Positions 1 to 7,199 of a stretch of 23,065 nt of DNA are shown one piece after another. Position 1 is the first letter of the stretch. Every line of letters begins with the position of its first letter. The notes under the pieces are model-generated. The model had not been told where the DNA came from, searched no databases, and saw only the letters and a program-made list of their open reading frames with translations. The DNA is taken from NCBI GenBank assembly GCA_016296885.1, contig JAEDHT010000031.1, forward strand, positions 1-23,065, written 5' to 3'. Made by a program: the position numbers and the translations under genes. This stretch comes from Clostridiaceae bacterium (lineage in GTDB: Bacteria; Bacillota; Clostridia; Oscillospirales; Acutalibacteraceae).

Positions 1-11
1 CGAACGGCACG

Positions 12-51
12 CAGGGTGGTGTGAGAGGGCGATTAATTTCGCCCTACTCGA
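12..51. repeat. GC-rich hairpin, possible dispersed intergenic repeat
   Basis: A perfect 7-bp inverted repeat (AGGGCGA at 27-33, TCGCCCT at 40-46) encloses a 6-nt loop. The first 60 bases are about 55% G+C, against an AT-rich leader directly after them. No T-run follows, so this is a poor intrinsic terminator. Short GGGCGA...TCGCCC hairpins occur as dispersed intergenic repeats in some Oscillospiraceae; assigning this one to such a family is inference, because only one copy lies in the window. It could also be the 3' end of an upstream transcript. Confidence 0.35.
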
Positions 52-77
52 TTTGCGAATCAAAATTTTTAAAAATG

Positions 78-106
78 TTGTAAATGCTATAAAAATATGG
101 TATGAT
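78..106 (+). promoter_or_regulatory. metG promoter
   Basis: A -35 box TTGTAA (78-83) and a -10 box TATGAT (101-106) are separated by 17 bp, and the -10 is preceded by TGG, an extended -10. Transcription should start near 112-113, leaving a leader of about 37 nt. That is too short for a T-box or SAM riboswitch. Confidence 0.65.
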
Positions 107-149
107 TACTTTTAGTTTAATAATATAAAATAGATTAGAGGTAGTAATT

Positions 150-2087
150 TTGGAAAACAAGAAAAAATACTATATTACAACTGCTATTGCTTATACATCA
201 CGTAAGCCACATATAGGCAACTCATACGAAATAGTGCTTGCAGATGCTATAGCTCGCTATAAGAGACTTCAGGGATATGATGTGTTTTTCCTTACAGGCA
301 CAGATGAACATGGTCAAAAGATAGAAGAGTATGCAAAGAACGCAAATGTATCTCCTAAGGAATATGTTGATAAGATTTCTGAGGAGATAAGAGAAATATG
401 CGATTTGCTTGGTACATCCTATGACAAATTTATCAGAACAACAGACGATTACCACGAAAAAAGCGTTCAGATGATATTTGAAAAGCTATATAAGCAGGGT
501 GATATCTATAAGAGCACTTATTCAGGATTGTACTGCACACCTTGTGAAAGCTTTTGGACAGAATCACAGCTTGTAGATGGAAAATGTCCTGACTGTGGAA
601 GAGAGGTTAAAAAATCAGAAGAGGAAGCATATTTCTTCAAGCTTTCAAAGTATCAGAAGCGCTTAGAAAGTTTCTTGGAGGAAAACCCTGATTTCATTTA
701 TCCTGAAGCACGTAAAAAAGAGATGATAAACAACTTCATCAAGCCTGGTATACAGGATCTTTGTGTGTCCAGAACATCATTTAAGTGGGGTATACCGGTC
801 ACATTTGATGAAAAACACGTTGTTTATGTATGGATAGATGCCCTTTCAAACTATATTACAGCACTGGGATATACACCAGATGAAAGCCCAGAGCTTTTTA
901 ACAAATATTGGTCTGCTGATGTTCATATAATCGGAAAAGATATTCTCAGATTTCACACAATATACTGGCCAATCCTCCTTATGGCACTTGATCTTCCATT
1001 ACCAAAGCAGATTTTCGGTCACCCATGGCTATTGTTTGGCAATGACAAGATGAGCAAGTCCAGAGGAAACACAATTTATGCTGATGATCTTGTAAAGCTG
1101 ATTGGCGTAGATGCTGTTCGCTATTATTTGCTTTCTGAGATGCCATATACTTCTGATGGCTCTATAACTTATGAAACCGTTATCGAAAGATATAATTCTG
1201 ATTTGGCTAACACCCTTGGTAACCTTGTGAATAGAACTGTTGCTATGAACAACAAATATTTTGCAGGCAAAATAATGCCAAATACAGCCAAGGAAGATAT
1301 AGATGATGACCTTATAAGAGTGGTAACAGGAGCAATAGCTAAGGTGGATAGCTTGCTCAATGAATATAGAATCAGTGACGCACTTGATACAATTATGGGT
1401 GTTGCAAGACGTTGCAACAAGTATATTGACGAAACTACACCATGGGTTCTTGCCAAGGATGATACTAAGACTAATCGCCTTGGAGCTGTTCTCTACAACC
1501 TGCTTGAAAGCATACGCTATATTGCAGTGTTGATTAGCCCGTTTATGCCAACTACTGCCGAAAAGATTTTTGAACAGATCAACACGGATATTAAGTCGTA
1601 TGAAAGCTTATCTCAGTTTGGCGCATTAAAGGTTGGCGAGTGTGTAGCAGAGGCTAAACCACTTTTCGAGAGATTAGATGGTGAAAAAATACTTGCAGAT
1701 ATCGCTGAAAAGCAGAAAGAGCAGGAGAAGAACAATGAGCTTAAAAATGCTATAGAAGGTATAGCAAAAATAGGCATTGACGATTTTGCTAAGATTGATT
1801 TGCGAGTAGCTGAAATTGTAGATTGTGAACCTGTTAAGAAGGCTAAGAAGTTACTCAAACTCACACTTAACGACGGCGTATCACTTAGAACCGTTGCCTC
1901 AGGCATTGCAAAGTTCTACAAGCCCGAGGATCTCAAGGGCCATAAGGTTATACTTGTGTCTAACCTCAAGCCGGCTGTGCTTTGTGGTGTAGAAAGTCAG
2001 GGTATGATATTGGCTTGTGATGCCGGAGAAGATCAGGTTCAGGTAGTTTTCGTTGACAATATGCCTGTTGGTGCAAAGGTTAGGTAA
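150..2087 (+). CDS. metG: methionyl-tRNA synthetase
   Basis: Class I cytoplasmic enzyme that charges tRNA-Met with methionine using ATP. The protein has 645 residues. The HIGH-type ATP motif reads HIGN at residues 21-24, and the second signature KMSKS lies at 300-304. A zinc knuckle is formed by Cys129, Cys132, Cys146 and Cys149. The anticodon-binding helices follow, and the last ~100 residues (from about 545) are the EMAP-II/OB-fold tRNA-binding and dimerisation domain, so this is the long MetG form. The start is TTG at 150, with a GAGG ribosome site at 138-141 at proper spacing; no better ATG precedes the conserved N-terminus. It has its own promoter and a hairpin downstream. The identification is firm. 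Confidence 0.97.
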   Translation: MENKKKYYITTAIAYTSRKPHIGNSYEIVLADAIARYKRLQGYDVFFLTGTDEHGQKIEEYAKNANVSPKEYVDKISEEIREICDLLGTSYDKFIRTTDDYHEKSVQMIFEKLYKQGDIYKSTYSGLYCTPCESFWTESQLVDGKCPDCGREVKKSEEEAYFFKLSKYQKRLESFLEENPDFIYPEARKKEMINNFIKPGIQDLCVSRTSFKWGIPVTFDEKHVVYVWIDALSNYITALGYTPDESPELFNKYWSADVHIIGKDILRFHTIYWPILLMALDLPLPKQIFGHPWLLFGNDKMSKSRGNTIYADDLVKLIGVDAVRYYLLSEMPYTSDGSITYETVIERYNSDLANTLGNLVNRTVAMNNKYFAGKIMPNTAKEDIDDDLIRVVTGAIAKVDSLLNEYRISDALDTIMGVARRCNKYIDETTPWVLAKDDTKTNRLGAVLYNLLESIRYIAVLISPFMPTTAEKIFEQINTDIKSYESLSQFGALKVGECVAEAKPLFERLDGEKILADIAEKQKEQEKNNELKNAIEGIAKIGIDDFAKIDLRVAEIVDCEPVKKAKKLLKLTLNDGVSLRTVASGIAKFYKPEDLKGHKVILVSNLKPAVLCGVESQGMILACDAGEDQVQVVFVDNMPVGAKVR

Positions 2088-2122
2088 TCTTTGTATTTGT
2101 AATACAATATTATAAATTAGAA

Positions 2123-2160
2123 AAGCTGGTCTGTGATGAATAGATATCGCAGACCAGCTT
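2123..2160 (+). terminator. hairpin after metG
   Basis: Arms of 15 bp at 2123-2137 and 2146-2160 pair with one G-U wobble around an 8-nt loop. The stem is strong, but only a weak T-rich stretch follows. It probably ends or stabilises the metG transcript and separates it from the convergent lipoprotein gene. Confidence 0.65.
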
Positions 2161-2176
2161 ATCAGTTATAAATAAA

Positions 2177-2209
2177 AGCCAAACATTCAGAAACAGTAAA
2201 TGTTTGGCT
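2177..2209 (-). terminator. terminator of the convergent lipoprotein gene
   Basis: Perfect 11-bp arms (2177-2187 and 2199-2209) enclose an 11-nt loop. Read on the minus strand, the hairpin is followed by TTTATTTATAA, a U-rich tail suited to intrinsic termination of the gene ending at 2229. Confidence 0.75.
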
Positions 2210-2228
2210 CTAATAGTGTTTAATTTAA

Positions 2229-2768
2229 TTAATAACCGGAGTATGGATTGTAGTTATAGAAGACTAGTTGAGCTTTGTTACCATTACTGTTGCCGGATGG
2301 ATTGTATTCCAATATACCCCACAGAGAATCATTGTTTGTAACAGGGCAGAAGGCAGTTTGTCCGTCAGCTAGTTCATCAGGTAACACGCTCTCACCAAGT
2401 GTTTCCCAAGCAGAAAATCCTTTTTCAGACATCAGCTTTTCTGCATATGCTTTAAACTCGGAGTATTCAATATCTTTTATTTGAATTTCATAGCTACCGG
2501 GCTGTCCACCGGTGCTTTCATCTACATAATAATCTACAGTGTCACATAATTTTGGCAGACTAGCCAGAGCTTCGTCACTAGGCCAATCAATGCTCTCCAA
2601 TGGCTCCACACTTGCAATACTAATTGTTTTGCTTGCAGTAGAAGCCACATCGCTGACGCTGGATACCTCGTTGGTAGTAGACTTGCTGTTATCATCCTTA
2701 CCGCACGCAGTAAAACTAGCTGTCATAACTATGGCTAATGCCAAAATAATAATTTTCTTAAAAATCAT
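2229..2768 (-). CDS. small secreted lipoprotein of unknown function
   Basis: 179 residues with a lipoprotein signal peptide: Lys4-Lys5, a hydrophobic stretch over 6-16, and a lipobox FTAC with Cys22 as the likely lipidated residue (Phe replaces the usual Leu at -3). A Ser/Thr-rich spacer (about 27-55) leads to a small folded domain. That domain begins with a WP...LASLP segment (about 62-72) and contains Tyr-rich strands and a Y-x-x-Y...GF helix, then ends in an Asn/Gly/Tyr-rich tail. The layout recalls small Clostridia lipoproteins of the DUF6591 type, but I cannot confirm that and assign no function. The gene stands alone, convergent with metG. Its promoter is a perfect consensus and carries a palindrome over the -10. 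The ribosome site AAGGGTG lies just before the ATG at 2768. Confidence 0.8.
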   Translation of the reverse strand: MIFKKIIILALAIVMTASFTACGKDDNSKSTTNEVSSVSDVASTASKTISIASVEPLESIDWPSDEALASLPKLCDTVDYYVDESTGGQPGSYEIQIKDIEYSEFKAYAEKLMSEKGFSAWETLGESVLPDELADGQTAFCPVTNNDSLWGILEYNPSGNSNGNKAQLVFYNYNPYSGY

Positions 2769-2796
2769 AACTGTTACACCCTTTTATATGTTAATA

Positions 2797-2821
2797 CATT
2801 ATTTGTATTATACAAATAATG
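2797..2821. promoter_or_regulatory. 25-bp palindrome over the lipoprotein -10 box (possible operator)
   Basis: Perfect 11-bp arms, CATTATTTGTA and TACAAATAATG, flank a 3-bp centre. The palindrome covers the whole -10 box (2807-2812) of the minus-strand promoter and extends over the expected transcription start near 2800. That is a classic position for a dimeric repressor site. As RNA it could form only the part downstream of the start, so a DNA operator is more likely than a leader hairpin. Confidence 0.5.
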
Positions 2822-2835
2822 CTTAAACCTGTCAA
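2807..2835 (-). promoter_or_regulatory. lipoprotein promoter, perfect sigma-A consensus
   Basis: On the minus strand, TTGACA (2830-2835) and TATAAT (2807-2812) are separated by exactly 17 bp. Both hexamers match the consensus 6/6. The predicted start near 2800 gives a leader of about 31 nt. An unregulated promoter this strong for a single lipoprotein would be unusual, which supports a repressor acting at the overlapping palindrome. Confidence 0.85.
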
Positions 2836-2885
2836 GTGTCTTAATAAAATATGGAAAGAGAACCTTAAATTTAAGTAAATTGTAG

Positions 2886-2914
2886 TTGACACATAAAGTG
2901 TATTATTATATAAT
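2886..2914 (+). promoter_or_regulatory. promoter of the FMN riboswitch-ribU unit
   Basis: TTGACA (2886-2891) and TATAAT (2909-2914), both 6/6, have 17-bp spacing. The predicted start at about 2920-2921 coincides with the first bases of riboswitch helix P1. It is divergent from the lipoprotein promoter, with about 50 bp between the two -35 boxes. Confidence 0.85.
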
Positions 2915-2920
2915 AATAAC

Positions 2921-3031
2921 GTTCTTGAGGCGAGGTGCAATTCCTCACCGGTGGTAAAGCCCACGAGCATCATTTTGATGTTGATTTGGTGTAATTCCAA
3001 AGCCGACGGTATAGTCCGGATGAAAGGAGCA
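2921..3031 (+). ncRNA. FMN riboswitch aptamer (RFN element)
   Basis: The conserved RFN segments occur in order: TTGAGGCGAGGTGCAATTCC, then TCACCGGTGGTAAAGCCCACGA, a variable stem, GGTGTAATTCCAAAGCCGAC, and GGTATAGTCCGGATGAAAGG (given here as overlapping pieces of the known pattern). Helix P1 pairs 2921-2926 with 3025-3030, with two wobbles. The class senses flavin mononucleotide and shuts off riboflavin synthesis or uptake genes; the gene behind it is a riboflavin transporter, which agrees. Confidence 0.96.
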
Positions 3032-3048
3032 TTTTTTTGTATACTTTT

Positions 3049-3083
3049 ATCCTGTGCGCCTTATGGAGCATAGGATTTTTTTT
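3049..3083 (+). terminator. riboswitch-controlled leader terminator of ribU
   Basis: Arms 3049-3060 and 3065-3076 pair over 12 positions with one mismatch and one G-U wobble, with a TTAT loop, followed by eight Ts (3076-3083). GGAGCAT occurs both at the 3' side of aptamer helix P1 (3026-3032) and in the terminator 3' arm (3065-3071). The terminator 5' arm (3054-3060) can therefore pair with either one. With FMN, P1 is sequestered and the terminator forms; without FMN, the 5' arm pairs with the P1 strand and transcription reads through. The mechanism is inferred from this complementarity. Confidence 0.85.
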
Positions 3084-3110
3084 ATTTTTATAGCAGAAAG
3101 GGTTTTTATC

Positions 3111-3821
3111 ATGAACACAACACAAAAGAAAAAAGAAAACACCAGCATTGCATCAGAGCAAAAAACAAAAAGCAATTTTGATGTTAAAAGGCTTACCACA
3201 TTAGCTGTTTTAGCAGCTTTAGCCTATGTAGCTATGCTTGCAACACGTATGATTCCACAGGTTTCAGGTTTTTTGAGCTTTGATGCCAAAGATGCTGTCA
3301 TACTCACATCATCACTAATATTCGGACCTGCCAGCGGACTTATAATGACAGTAGTAATATCGCTTTTAGAACTTGTCACAGTGAGCCATACCGGATGGAT
3401 AGGACTTATTATGAATATTATTTCCACAGGTGCTTTTGTATTGCCTGCTTCGCTGATTTATAAGAAGATGCGCTCAATAAAAGGAATGATAATAGGTTTA
3501 GTAAGTGGTGTGCTTTGTGCTACAGCTATGATGATGCTATGGAATTATCTAATAACACCGCTCTATATGGAAGTACCAAGAGAGGCTGTTGTTACTATGC
3601 TTATCCCGATATTTATGCCGTTTAATCTTATAAAATATACTATAAATTCAGGTTTAGTCCTCTTAATTTATAAGCGTCTTATTTCTATCCTTCAGAAGAT
3701 GCACATACTAAAGGTTGGAGAAAAGGCTGTTTCAAAAAAATCATCTGCTATAGGTGTTACGATCGCCGCTGTAGTTGTGCTTGCTATCAGCATTACTTTG
3801 TTTGTAATAGTATTGTTTTAA
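3111..3821 (+). CDS. ribU: riboflavin ECF transporter substrate-binding subunit RibU
   Basis: Integral membrane S component that binds riboflavin and pairs with an EcfT/EcfA energising module for uptake. The protein has 236 residues from ATG 3111. An in-frame start at 3054 lies inside the leader terminator and is rejected; GAAAGG at 3096-3101 supports 3111. After a polar N-terminus of about 40 residues come five or six membrane helices with the RibU-type pattern: a first helix ending TRMIP, a FDAKDAVI segment, a GPxSGLIMT helix, SHTGWIGLIMN and a late MPFNLIK motif. A final hydrophobic helix (about 215-236) is additional to the usual length of about 190-200. The gene sits alone behind the FMN riboswitch. 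No ATPase is adjacent, but EcfT/EcfA genes begin 2.5 kb downstream and might be shared. Confidence 0.95.
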   Translation: MNTTQKKKENTSIASEQKTKSNFDVKRLTTLAVLAALAYVAMLATRMIPQVSGFLSFDAKDAVILTSSLIFGPASGLIMTVVISLLELVTVSHTGWIGLIMNIISTGAFVLPASLIYKKMRSIKGMIIGLVSGVLCATAMMMLWNYLITPLYMEVPREAVVTMLIPIFMPFNLIKYTINSGLVLLIYKRLISILQKMHILKVGEKAVSKKSSAIGVTIAAVVVLAISITLFVIVLF

Positions 3822-3855
3822 GCTGAAAAAAGGACACGTTGTTACTTAAAAAATG

Positions 3856-3919
3856 AAAAAAATTACTGTACTTTTTAATGTGTTTGTGTTAAAATGCATA
3901 TAAGTATAGTAATTTTTTT
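3856..3919 (+). terminator. 15-bp AT-rich hairpin between ribU and ade
   Basis: Arms 3856-3870 and 3905-3919 are complementary over all 15 positions with one G-U wobble, enclosing a 34-nt loop. The 3' arm ends in a run of seven Ts. It could terminate the ribU transcript or act as a leader switch for ade, since the ade ribosome site (3924-3929) begins only 5 nt after the stem. The long loop makes either role uncertain. No sigma-A promoter with good boxes is evident between ribU and ade. Confidence 0.5.
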
Positions 3920-3936
3920 ATTTGGAGGGATATTTT

Positions 3937-5595
3937 ATGAGAAATTTAGCAATGTTGATTTCCGCGGCACAGTCTAAGATAGAACCAGACATTATTTTTA
4001 AAAATGCTAATGTAGTAAATGTATTTACAAATCAGGTTGAAAAATGCGATGTAGCAGTTTATAACGGTGTAATTGCCGGTCTCGGTGAATATAGCGGAAA
4101 AAACGAGATTGATGTAAATGGAAAGTATCTTCTCCCTACATTTATAGATTCTCATTGTCACATAGAGTCTAGTCTTGTGTCACCTGTGGAATATGCCAAG
4201 CTCGTGGTGCCAAAGGGTGTTACAGCTGTTATTGCAGATCCACATGAGATCACCAATGTAAGCGGTGAAAATGGACTCAAATTTATGATAGAATCAGCCA
4301 AGGATTTGCCACTTGATGTGCATTATATGCTCCCATCATGCGTACCGGCTACTCCTTTCGATAGCGCAGGAGCAGTTATTGATAGTGCCCTCACTAAGGA
4401 ATACTTGGAAAGATATGATTTCAAAGGACTGGGCGAGTTGATGGACTTTGTTTCCGTTCTCAACTCCTCTGACGAAGTGCTTAGTAAGCTTGAAGATGTA
4501 GATATCATAGATGGTCATGCTCCGTCTATCTCAGGTAAAGAACTTTGTGCCTATCTTTGCGCCAATGTTAAGACAGACCATGAGTGTACCTCTGCCAGAG
4601 AGGCAGCCGAAAAAGTTGCACGTGGAATGTATGTTCAGGTGAGAGAGGGCACAAGTGCCAAAAATCTTAAGGACCTTATACCTGCAGTCACACCTCACAA
4701 TGTGAGCAGATTCCTCTTCTGCACAGATGACAAGCATTTGGATGATATTTTGGAGGAAGGAACTATATCTAATTGCGTGCAAAAGGCGGTTTCACTAGGT
4801 GTAGATCCAATAGATGCTATTAAAATGGCATCTCTCAATGCCGCACAGTGCTATAAGCTTGATAAATGCGGTGCAATAGCCCCAGGTTATTTTGCAAATA
4901 TTATAGTAAGTGAAGATATCACGGCATCAAAGATCACAGAGGTCTACAAAAAAGGTGTGCTTGTTGCAAAGAATGATAAAGCACTGTTTGACAAACAGAT
5001 AGAGGATAGCTCAGCAGTTACAAACACAGTACATATTGATGAGGTTAAACCGGAAATATTTGAGCTTGAGTTTTCTCATAATACCCCAATAGTTAAAGTT
5101 ATGCCGGATACACTCGTTACACAAAAGATAACTGTGAAAGACAAAGAAGGACTTTCTTTGTGTGCCTGCCTTGAGAGGCACAATGGCACAAACAACATAG
5201 GTAAGGGATTTGTGTATGGCTTTGGTTTAAAAAATGGCGCTGTGGCACAAACTATCGGTCACGATAGCCATAATATTACTGTGCTTGGTAGCAATCCTGA
5301 CGATATGGCACTAGCTGTTAACTCACTAGGAAATGACGGCGGAATAGCTGTAGTCATAGATGGCAAGGTTGAGGCTAAGATGACTCTCGCTATCTCTGGT
5401 TTGATGAGTGACAAACCGGCAGATATCAGCGTAAATGAATACATAAATATCAAAAAGGCTGTAGAAAAGCTTACCCCTGAAAGCAAAATAGATACACTAA
5501 TGATGCTTTCTTTCTTGTCACTCTGTGTAATTCCAGAGATAAGAATAAGCGATAAAGGCCTATTTGATGTTACAAAAATGGAAGTTATAAAATAA
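3937..5595 (+). CDS. ade: adenine deaminase
   Basis: Cytoplasmic metal-dependent amidohydrolase that converts adenine to hypoxanthine and ammonia for purine salvage. The protein has 552 residues, usual for the Ade family (about 550-600). The metal-binding DSHCHIESS motif lies near residues 71-79 (His73, His75). It is followed by the Ade-typical VVPKGVTAVIADPHEI segment, a GHAP motif, CTDDKH, and a C-terminal domain with GHDSHNI and NDGG. The start is ATG 3937, preceded by GGAGGG at 3924-3929; the in-frame TTG at 3922 lies in front of that ribosome site and is rejected. Only 21 nt separate it from the next gene, so ade and the ECF cluster may be cotranscribed. Expression could depend on the hairpin upstream. 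Confidence 0.95.
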   Translation: MRNLAMLISAAQSKIEPDIIFKNANVVNVFTNQVEKCDVAVYNGVIAGLGEYSGKNEIDVNGKYLLPTFIDSHCHIESSLVSPVEYAKLVVPKGVTAVIADPHEITNVSGENGLKFMIESAKDLPLDVHYMLPSCVPATPFDSAGAVIDSALTKEYLERYDFKGLGELMDFVSVLNSSDEVLSKLEDVDIIDGHAPSISGKELCAYLCANVKTDHECTSAREAAEKVARGMYVQVREGTSAKNLKDLIPAVTPHNVSRFLFCTDDKHLDDILEEGTISNCVQKAVSLGVDPIDAIKMASLNAAQCYKLDKCGAIAPGYFANIIVSEDITASKITEVYKKGVLVAKNDKALFDKQIEDSSAVTNTVHIDEVKPEIFELEFSHNTPIVKVMPDTLVTQKITVKDKEGLSLCACLERHNGTNNIGKGFVYGFGLKNGAVAQTIGHDSHNITVLGSNPDDMALAVNSLGNDGGIAVVIDGKVEAKMTLAISGLMSDKPADISVNEYINIKKAVEKLTPESKIDTLMMLSFLSLCVIPEIRISDKGLFDVTKMEVIK

Positions 5596-5616
5596 TTAAG
5601 CGAGTGATTATAAAAA

Positions 5617-6321
5617 ATGAAAAAGGCGATTACACTATTTTTGGTGCTTACAATGGTTGTATTTTCTCTCACAGCTTGTGGCAATAGTGGGGATGTAAAC
5701 TCTAAAAAACCTTCTTCAGAAAAAGAGATTTCTGTGTTTGATAAAAACGGAATCGAAGTTACTTTTTTGATTAGTTGTGTAGATGTTGTGAGAAAAAACT
5801 ATGATAATCTCGATTTTCTCCCGAAGGATGGTAAAATAATAGCTGAGCAAACCTATAAGGTTCTAAGCGACACAACTGTGCTGGAGCTTACTCAGGCTGT
5901 GTGTGAAAAGGAAAATATTGAGCTGGATATATTGACAGAGACTTATGGTGATTTGGAATACACATATGTTTCTTCTATCGCAAATCTAAAAAACGGCGCC
6001 GTAAATTCTATGGGACACTGGATGTTTACCGTTAATGAGACTTCACCTAGTTTGACATCTGATAATTATTCATTAAGTGATGGAGATGTGGTAACATGGT
6101 ATTACAACCCGGGTGATGAGTCCTTTGATGATGAAATAGCAAGTCCATATCAAAGTGAGATTGTAGTAGATAGCGATTACTCGGGCGAGGTGACTCCTTC
6201 CACAGAGATCGTACCTGATGACGGTACAACTACCAATAACGAGGTTGTTCCTAATTTAGAGGTAGTGCCGGATGAGGATGTAGACAACGGTTCTGTAAAC
6301 GCTGGAGAGGTTTTCGGATAA
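5617..6321 (+). CDS. lipoprotein with DUF4430 (transcobalamin C-terminal-like) domain
   Basis: 234 residues. The signal peptide has Lys2-Lys3, a hydrophobic core and lipobox LTAC, with Cys21 as the lipid anchor, so it sits on the outer face of the membrane. The central part (about 75-170) reads as a DUF4430 domain: a strand, a TVLELTQAVCEKENIE helix region, a GAVNSMGHWMFTVNE core and an ending of the type DGDVVTWYY. This domain is related to the C-terminal part of intrinsic factor/transcobalamin. The last ~60 residues are acidic, with repeated EIVPD/EVVP blocks, probably disordered. It overlaps the ecfT start by one base. An extracellular ligand-capturing partner of the following transporter is likely; a corrinoid ligand is only a possibility. 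The ribosome site is weak (GCGAGTG), suggesting translational dependence on ade. Confidence 0.85.
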   Translation: MKKAITLFLVLTMVVFSLTACGNSGDVNSKKPSSEKEISVFDKNGIEVTFLISCVDVVRKNYDNLDFLPKDGKIIAEQTYKVLSDTTVLELTQAVCEKENIELDILTETYGDLEYTYVSSIANLKNGAVNSMGHWMFTVNETSPSLTSDNYSLSDGDVVTWYYNPGDESFDDEIASPYQSEIVVDSDYSGEVTPSTEIVPDDGTTTNNEVVPNLEVVPDEDVDNGSVNAGEVFG

Positions 6322-7199
6322 TGAATACAAATATGCGTTATAACAGTGTAACACTACTGCTGTCGTTTATCATTATCACAATTATCACAGCACTCAAGGT
6401 TAATCCATTTGTTGCGGTTATTTCACTATGTGGTGCTGTATCGTTTATGATTTTTTGTGAGGGCTTCATTAAATCTTTAATGAAGCTCTTTGCTTGTTTT
6501 ATCTTTGCTTTTGTTTTTACATTTATAAACCCTCTGATAAGTCATATGGGTGATGATGTGCTGTTTTATGTTAATAGTAGGCCTTATACTTTGCAAGCTC
6601 TTTTTTATGGGTTTGTTTTTTCTATGATGATGAGCGCTGTGTTTATATGGTTTTACAATGTTAGTGTGTTGATAGGATCAGATTCAATGATAGGGCTGTT
6701 TGGCAGGCTTTTCCCAAAGCTCTCGCTTGTGCTTTCTATGAGCCTTTCGGTTTTGCCTATGTATATAAAAAGCACAGAGGAAATAAACGACTCTTCCAGA
6801 ACACTGGGAATGAACGGGAAAAATCTCTTTTCAAGAATGAAAAGCATTATTCACACCTTTAAAGCTGTCATAATGACAATGCCTGAAAATGTAATTGAAA
6901 AGTCACTATATATGAATTGCAGAGGCTTCGGCACGAGAAAATATAGGAGTTTCCTTAAGGATGGAATTAGACTTAAGGACATAATTGCAATTATTCTATA
7001 TGTGTCATCGTTCCTATTTATTTGCATTAGTGATGGCATGGATTTTGAATTTTATCCCACATTTGATTTTAATTTTGATTTTAGATATTACCTACTTTTT
7101 GCTGTAATGGTATTTCTGCCTACAGCTGTATTGTTTAAAGAAAAATTATTGAAAAATAAGGCAAGGAGTCATATTGATGAAAGAGTGTCATCAATATGA
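6321..7199 (+). CDS. ecfT: ECF transporter transmembrane coupling protein EcfT
   Basis: The membrane scaffold that links the S component to the paired ATPases of an energy-coupling factor importer. 292 residues, with several hydrophobic helices (about 9-45, 52-72, 93-120, 135-150, and 220-240 plus 255-272) and two cytoplasmic coupling helices. The second coupling motif is clear, NCRGFG (Arg201-Gly202). The first, normally Ala-Arg-Gly, reads SRT (159-161) in SSRTLGMNG, a divergence from consensus. Its ATG shares one base with the upstream stop, and its 3' end overlaps the ATPase gene, so translation is coupled across the cluster. Family membership is firm; the substrate cannot be read from EcfT. 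Confidence 0.88.
   Translation: MNTNMRYNSVTLLLSFIIITIITALKVNPFVAVISLCGAVSFMIFCEGFIKSLMKLFACFIFAFVFTFINPLISHMGDDVLFYVNSRPYTLQALFYGFVFSMMMSAVFIWFYNVSVLIGSDSMIGLFGRLFPKLSLVLSMSLSVLPMYIKSTEEINDSSRTLGMNGKNLFSRMKSIIHTFKAVIMTMPENVIEKSLYMNCRGFGTRKYRSFLKDGIRLKDIIAIILYVSSFLFICISDGMDFEFYPTFDFNFDFRYYLLFAVMVFLPTAVLFKEKLLKNKARSHIDERVSSI

Noticed and set aside
107..149. Possible T-box or SAM leader before metG
   Set aside because: The predicted leader of about 37 nt is too short and has no T-box core.
3054..3110. An in-frame upstream start that would lengthen RibU by 19 residues
   Set aside because: It lies inside the riboswitch terminator stem, and a proper ribosome site precedes ATG 3111.
5596..5616. 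Possible cobalamin riboswitch before the lipoprotein-ECF cluster
   Set aside because: Only 21 nt are available and no B12-box sequence is visible there or before ade.
5259..5684. A 141-codon open frame on the minus strand
   Set aside because: It runs antisense to the conserved C-terminus of adenine deaminase and has no family features or ribosome site.
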